Shown here: piece after piece, positions 61,158 through 64,000 of the stretch
How positions within the stretch are numbered: position 1 is the first letter of the stretch
Layout of the letters: every line of letters starts with the position of its first letter
Assembly (NCBI GenBank): GCA_018713245.1
Contig: DVFM01000033.1
Span: 19,736 to 83,735, forward strand
Length of the DNA stretch: 64,000 nt
Source: Candidatus Merdivicinus intestinavium
GTDB lineage: Bacteria; Bacillota; Clostridia; Oscillospirales; Ruminococcaceae
Reading direction: 5' to 3'
Notes under the pieces: model-generated
The model's input: the letters and a program-made list of their open reading frames with translations, nothing else
Told to the model about the DNA's origin: nothing
Databases searched by the model: none
Program-made: the position numbers and the translations under genes

Positions 61158-61954
61158 ACGCGCAGCTTGTCATTACGCACCTCACCAAAAAATTCGAGGC
61201 GGGGACCGTTAACGAAAAAATCGCCCTCCAGGATTTTTCCCTGGAGGTGGGGAAAGGGGAATTTATCACCATCCTGGGCTCCAACGGGGCGGGGAAATCC
61301 ACCCTCTTCAACGCCATTTTGGGCAAATTCCTGCCGGACGCCGGCAGCATCCTGCTGGACGGGGAGGATATCACCTACCGCAAGGATTACAAGCGGGCGC
61401 TGAATATCGGCTGCCTGTACCAGAATCCCCTCCGCGGGACAGCCCCCAATATGACCATCGAGGAAAACCTGGCCCTGGCCTATACCCGCAAGTCCACCCA
61501 CCACTTTTTTGCGGTGAACCGGAAGGATTCCGCTTATTTCCGGGAACTGCTCGCCACTTTGGAGCTGGGGCTGGAGGACCGGATGAAAACCAAGATGGGC
61601 CTCCTTTCCGGCGGCCAGCGTCAGGCGGCGGCCCTGCTGATGGCAACCATCGCCAAGCCGAAGCTGCTTTTGCTGGACGAGCACACGGCGGCGCTGGATC
61701 CCGCCACCGCCCAAAAGGTGCTGAAAATCACCCGGGAAATCATCTCCCGGGACAATCTCACCGCCCTGATGATAACCCACGACATGAATCAGGCCCTGGC
61801 TTTCGGCAGCCGCACCATCATGATGGACAGCGGCCGGCTGGTGCTGGATGTGTCCGGCGAGGAACGGGCGGGCATGACGCCCCAAAAGCTGGTGGAGCTG
61901 TTTGCGGGAACCGCGGGCCACGGCCTTTCGGACCGCACAATGCTCTCCGTCTGA
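61154..61954 (+). CDS. ABC importer ATPase, TrpZ-like (COG1101)
   Basis: 266 residues. Walker A LGSNGAGKST, signature LSGGQRQAAALLMA, Walker B LLLLDEHTAALD (with DEHTAALD, typical of this group) and H-loop ITHDM. It energises the upstream permease. Translationally coupled by ATGA overlap. Last gene of the T-box unit; a terminator follows. Confidence 0.92.
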   Translation: MNAQLVITHLTKKFEAGTVNEKIALQDFSLEVGKGEFITILGSNGAGKSTLFNAILGKFLPDAGSILLDGEDITYRKDYKRALNIGCLYQNPLRGTAPNMTIEENLALAYTRKSTHHFFAVNRKDSAYFRELLATLELGLEDRMKTKMGLLSGGQRQAAALLMATIAKPKLLLLDEHTAALDPATAQKVLKITREIISRDNLTALMITHDMNQALAFGSRTIMMDSGRLVLDVSGEERAGMTPQKLVELFAGTAGHGLSDRTMLSV

Positions 61955-61961
61955 CAGGAAA

Positions 61962-61994
61962 AAACGGCAGGCTCTTTTCCGGAGCCTGCCGTTT
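61962..61994 (+). terminator. Terminator of the T-box operon
   Basis: AAACGGCAGGCTC, seven-base loop, GAGCCTGCCGTTT, 13 perfect pairs. It sits between convergent genes and may act both ways. Confidence 0.82.
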
Positions 61995-62044
61995 GCTATT
62001 TGCGGCGAATAACCGCCTGTTTCCGCAGCTTGCAGAATAGCACA

Positions 62045-62932
62045 TTATTCTTCGATGGGAATCCCGTGCTTTTGGAGCAGTGCGCGGCTCACCTCCGCAA
62101 TCAGGCGCACCGCCTGCTCCGCCGCTTCCGGCGGGAGAAGGTGGACGGTGTTGGTGGCTTCGGAGGAAAAATCCCCCTGATAGCCGATTTCCTTCAGTGC
62201 CTCCAGGAATTCGTCCCAGTCAATGATGCCATAGCCGCAGACCAGATGGTCGTCGTTCACCGCCCAGTTGTCGTGGACATGCAGCAGTTTGAGGGTACGG
62301 CCCAGCTTGCGGGCCGCCAGAGCGGGGGATTCCCGCAGAATGTTGGCGTGGCCGGTGTCCAGGCAGACGCACACCCACGGGCTGTCCAGTTGCTCGGCGC
62401 ACTCCAGCATTTCCTCCATGGTGGAAAAAGTGGTGCGGCAGATGCGGCGGACCTTCGGGTCCCAGTCGAACATGTTCTCCAGCGCGATGGAGACGTGATG
62501 CTTTTCCGCCAAAGGCAGGAATTCCCGGTAGAATTCCACATTCGCCGCCACATATTCGTCCCGCTTTTCCCCGTTGATGCCGTCGGCGAACATCCTGGGG
62601 TGGATCACCAGGTAAGGCGAGCCGATAATTTCGCAGACCCGGAACATCCGGCGGGTGACTTCCATCTTAATTTCACGGCTCTCCGGCGTGTCCAGATAGG
62701 AGAGCATCGGCGCATGGGCCTGGCAGAACACAATTCCGCTTTCGTCCGCCGCCTGCCGGAGGGAGCGGGCATACTCTTCCCAGTCCGGCTGCAAGTACCG
62801 GTTCCCCGGATTGCTGTAATGATACCCGCTGTAATCCAGGGCGGTGACCCCCAGCTCCCGGTACTTCCGGATTGCCTCCAGCTCGTCCGGATATTTTTCC
62901 ATCAAACAATCGCTGCAAACTCCAATGCGCAT
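62045..62932 (-). CDS. Sugar phosphate isomerase/epimerase-type TIM barrel
   Basis: 295 residues of the AP_endonuc_2 / xylose-isomerase-like barrel. Metal-site residues appear in VIHPRM, IALENMFDW, VCLDTGHANI, LLHVHDNW and SSEATNTVH. Such proteins are sugar or inositol isomerases/epimerases or, rarely, endonuclease IV relatives; the substrate is unknown. GAGGAAGTTCC precedes the ATG. Thirty-two bases downstream of the DegV gene on the same strand. Confidence 0.88.
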   Translation of the reverse strand: MRIGVCSDCLMEKYPDELEAIRKYRELGVTALDYSGYHYSNPGNRYLQPDWEEYARSLRQAADESGIVFCQAHAPMLSYLDTPESREIKMEVTRRMFRVCEIIGSPYLVIHPRMFADGINGEKRDEYVAANVEFYREFLPLAEKHHVSIALENMFDWDPKVRRICRTTFSTMEEMLECAEQLDSPWVCVCLDTGHANILRESPALAARKLGRTLKLLHVHDNWAVNDDHLVCGYGIIDWDEFLEALKEIGYQGDFSSEATNTVHLLPPEAAEQAVRLIAEVSRALLQKHGIPIEE

Positions 62933-62964
62933 TGGAACTTCCTCCTTTTGGTGTCAAACGCTTC

Positions 62965-63837
62965 TTATCTTACCGTCCCGAAAAAGAACAGGGCGATAGT
63001 GCCGGGACCGGAATGGCTCCCGATGACCGGGCCGATGGTGCTGATGACAATGTCTTTGACCTTCATCCGGGAACGGATCTGTTTGGCCAGATATTCCGCA
63101 TCCTCCGGGGCGTTTCCGTGGCTGATAAAGACGGTCTGCCCGTCCCGGGGGGAGCAGGTTTTCTCCATGTGATCCGCCAGGGCGTCCAGGGATTTGCGGC
63201 GCCCCCGCACTTTTTCCATGGGAATCAGATGCCCCTCATTGTCCACATGAAGGACAGGCTTGATGCCCAGCGCCGTCCCGATGACGGCGGCAGCGGGGCT
63301 GACCCGCCCGCCGCGCTTGAGGTGGTTCAGGTCGTCCACCGTGAACCAGTGGCAGAGGTGCAGGCGGTTGTCCTCCACCCATTTGGCCAACTCCTCAATG
63401 CCCATGCCTTCCGCCTTTTTCCGCGCGGCCGTATAGACCAGCAGCCCTTCGCCCGCCGATGCGGCCAGCGTGTCCACACAGAGGATTTTGGCGTCCGGAT
63501 ACTTTTCCCGCAGATCGGCCGCCGCCAGACAGGAGCTGTGATAGGTCCCGCTCAGCCCCGAAGAGAAGGCCAGGTACAGCACGTCTTTTCCCTCCCGGAG
63601 GATGGGCTCGAAGATTTCGGTAAAGGTCTGCTGGTTGATCTGGCTTGTGGTGGAGGTTTTTCCCGCCTTGAGTTCGGCGTAGAACTGCCGCATGTCATAT
63701 TCCCGCTCGTCCGGATAATTGTGATAGGAGCGGCCGTCCAGGTGGAATTCCATGGGGATAATTTGGATATCCACATCCCGCAGCAGCGGAACAGCCAGGT
63801 CGGTGGTGGAATCGGTGATAATCGTATAATCGCGCAT
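62965..63837 (-). CDS. DegV-family fatty-acid-binding protein
   Basis: 290 residues. DegV signatures: IITDSTTDLA at the N-terminus, KTSTTSQINQQTF, LYLAFSSGLSGTYHS and RGGRVSPAAAVIG. These proteins bind a fatty acid and act as FakB partners of the kinase FakA. ATG 63837 with AAGGAGG upstream is chosen over the earlier track start. It has its own promoter and leads into the isomerase gene. Confidence 0.94.
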   Translation of the reverse strand: MRDYTIITDSTTDLAVPLLRDVDIQIIPMEFHLDGRSYHNYPDEREYDMRQFYAELKAGKTSTTSQINQQTFTEIFEPILREGKDVLYLAFSSGLSGTYHSSCLAAADLREKYPDAKILCVDTLAASAGEGLLVYTAARKKAEGMGIEELAKWVEDNRLHLCHWFTVDDLNHLKRGGRVSPAAAVIGTALGIKPVLHVDNEGHLIPMEKVRGRRKSLDALADHMEKTCSPRDGQTVFISHGNAPEDAEYLAKQIRSRMKVKDIVISTIGPVIGSHSGPGTIALFFFGTVR

Positions 63838-63866
63838 ACTGGGACCTCCTTGTTTATTCTGTTCCA

Positions 63867-63895
63867 ATTATACAATATATTTTTCATAAAAGCAA
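63867..63895 (-). promoter_or_regulatory. Promoter of the DegV gene
   Basis: Minus strand TTGCTT, 17 bases, TATAAT, about 30 bases before the ATG. Confidence 0.65.
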
Positions 63896-63896
63896 G

Positions 63897-63936
63897 AAAA
63901 ACCGGCGGGATTTTGGTGAATCAGCCGCTGGTTTTT
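63897..63936 (-). terminator. Terminator of the gene entering from the right
   Basis: Minus strand AAAAACCAGCGG, loop containing the stop codon, CCGCCGGTTTTT (one mismatch). Confidence 0.65.
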
Positions 63937-64000
63937 GCTGTATATCCCTTGCCCTGCCAGGAATCCCGGCGGACCATTTCCTTGTCAATCTCGTTCATAA
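63921..64000 (-). CDS. C-terminal end of an unidentified gene (cut by window edge)
   Basis: An open frame from the right edge ends at TGA 63923-63921. The last 25 codons would read MNEIDKEMVRRDSWQGKGYT then AKTSG. It is followed by a terminator that overlaps the stop, which supports a real 3' end. Too short to recognise; the Met at the edge may be internal. Confidence 0.4.
   Translation of the reverse strand, partial: MNEIDKEMVRRDSWQGKGYTAKTSG

Overview
The window looks like chromosomal DNA from an anaerobic, endospore-forming member of the Clostridia, most likely a gut Oscillospiraceae/Ruminococcaceae-type organism. The evidence is GC-rich coding sequence with Firmicutes signals: strong AGGAGG-like ribosome binding sites, TTG/GTG starts, TTGACA-N17-TATAAT promoters, T-box and TPP leaders. 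It also carries a SleB cortex-lytic enzyme, the anaerobic thiazole route (ThiH), LplB-type sugar permeases, YesMN two-component regulators and no respiratory genes apart from CydDC-like exporters. I saw no insertion sequence, prophage, integrase or CRISPR array.

Layout. 1-2.45 kb: minus-strand pair of CydC/CydD-like ABC exporter half-subunits behind a consensus promoter with two palindromic operators. 2.5-13.1 kb: first glycan locus, with a GH29 fucosidase and an AraR-like GntR/LacI regulator on the minus strand, diverging from an ABC sugar importer (two permeases, one lipoprotein) and two large GHL6-like glycosidases; the importer part is visibly AT-richer than its surroundings. 13.1-17.2 kb: housekeeping genes (DUF3006, class II aldolase, YccF, TSCPD protein, RecQ). 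17.4-28.1 kb: second glycan locus, with a YesN regulator and YesM kinase, importer, GH35 beta-galactosidase and GH29 fucosidase. Neither locus encodes an importer ATPase, so a shared MsmK-type ATPase elsewhere is implied. The enzymes lack signal peptides, so imported fucosylated and galactosylated oligosaccharides are probably cut inside the cell.

28.2-34.8 kb: a TPP riboswitch and an eight-gene thiamine operon, thiS-thiF-thiG-thiH-tenI-thiE-thiD-thiC, making both the thiazole and pyrimidine halves and joining them. 34.8-41.2 kb: an F420-ligase-like gene on the minus strand, a five-gene plus-strand run (HD hydrolase, M42 peptidase, PHP phosphatase, membrane-anchored C39-like protein without catalytic residues, DUF1638), then a CNNM/CBS membrane protein on the minus strand behind a structured leader that resembles a cobalamin riboswitch. 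41.6-48.1 kb: a two-gene putative DNA repair operon (TIGR03915/TIGR03916 type) and a two-gene ABC/FtsX exporter with a long coiled coil. 48.2-54.8 kb: AraC regulator diverging from a uroporphyrinogen-decarboxylase-like protein, a glycosyltransferase, SleB, a HAD phosphatase and a long PRPP synthetase.

54.8-55.6 kb: tRNA cluster (Gly, Arg, His, Gln-TTG, two near-identical Gln-CTG). 55.7-57.8 kb: MATE exporter behind an apparent leader-peptide attenuator, and a cytidylate-kinase-like gene. 57.9-62 kb: T-box leader controlling a lactate/malate dehydrogenase-family gene and a TrpXYZ-like ABC importer. 62-64 kb: a TIM-barrel isomerase, DegV and the tail of another minus-strand gene.

The least-explained signals are in the leaders: the T-box in front of a dehydrogenase plus amino-acid-type importer, the MATE attenuator, the B12-like leader before a CNNM gene, and the paired palindromes at the CydDC-like promoter.
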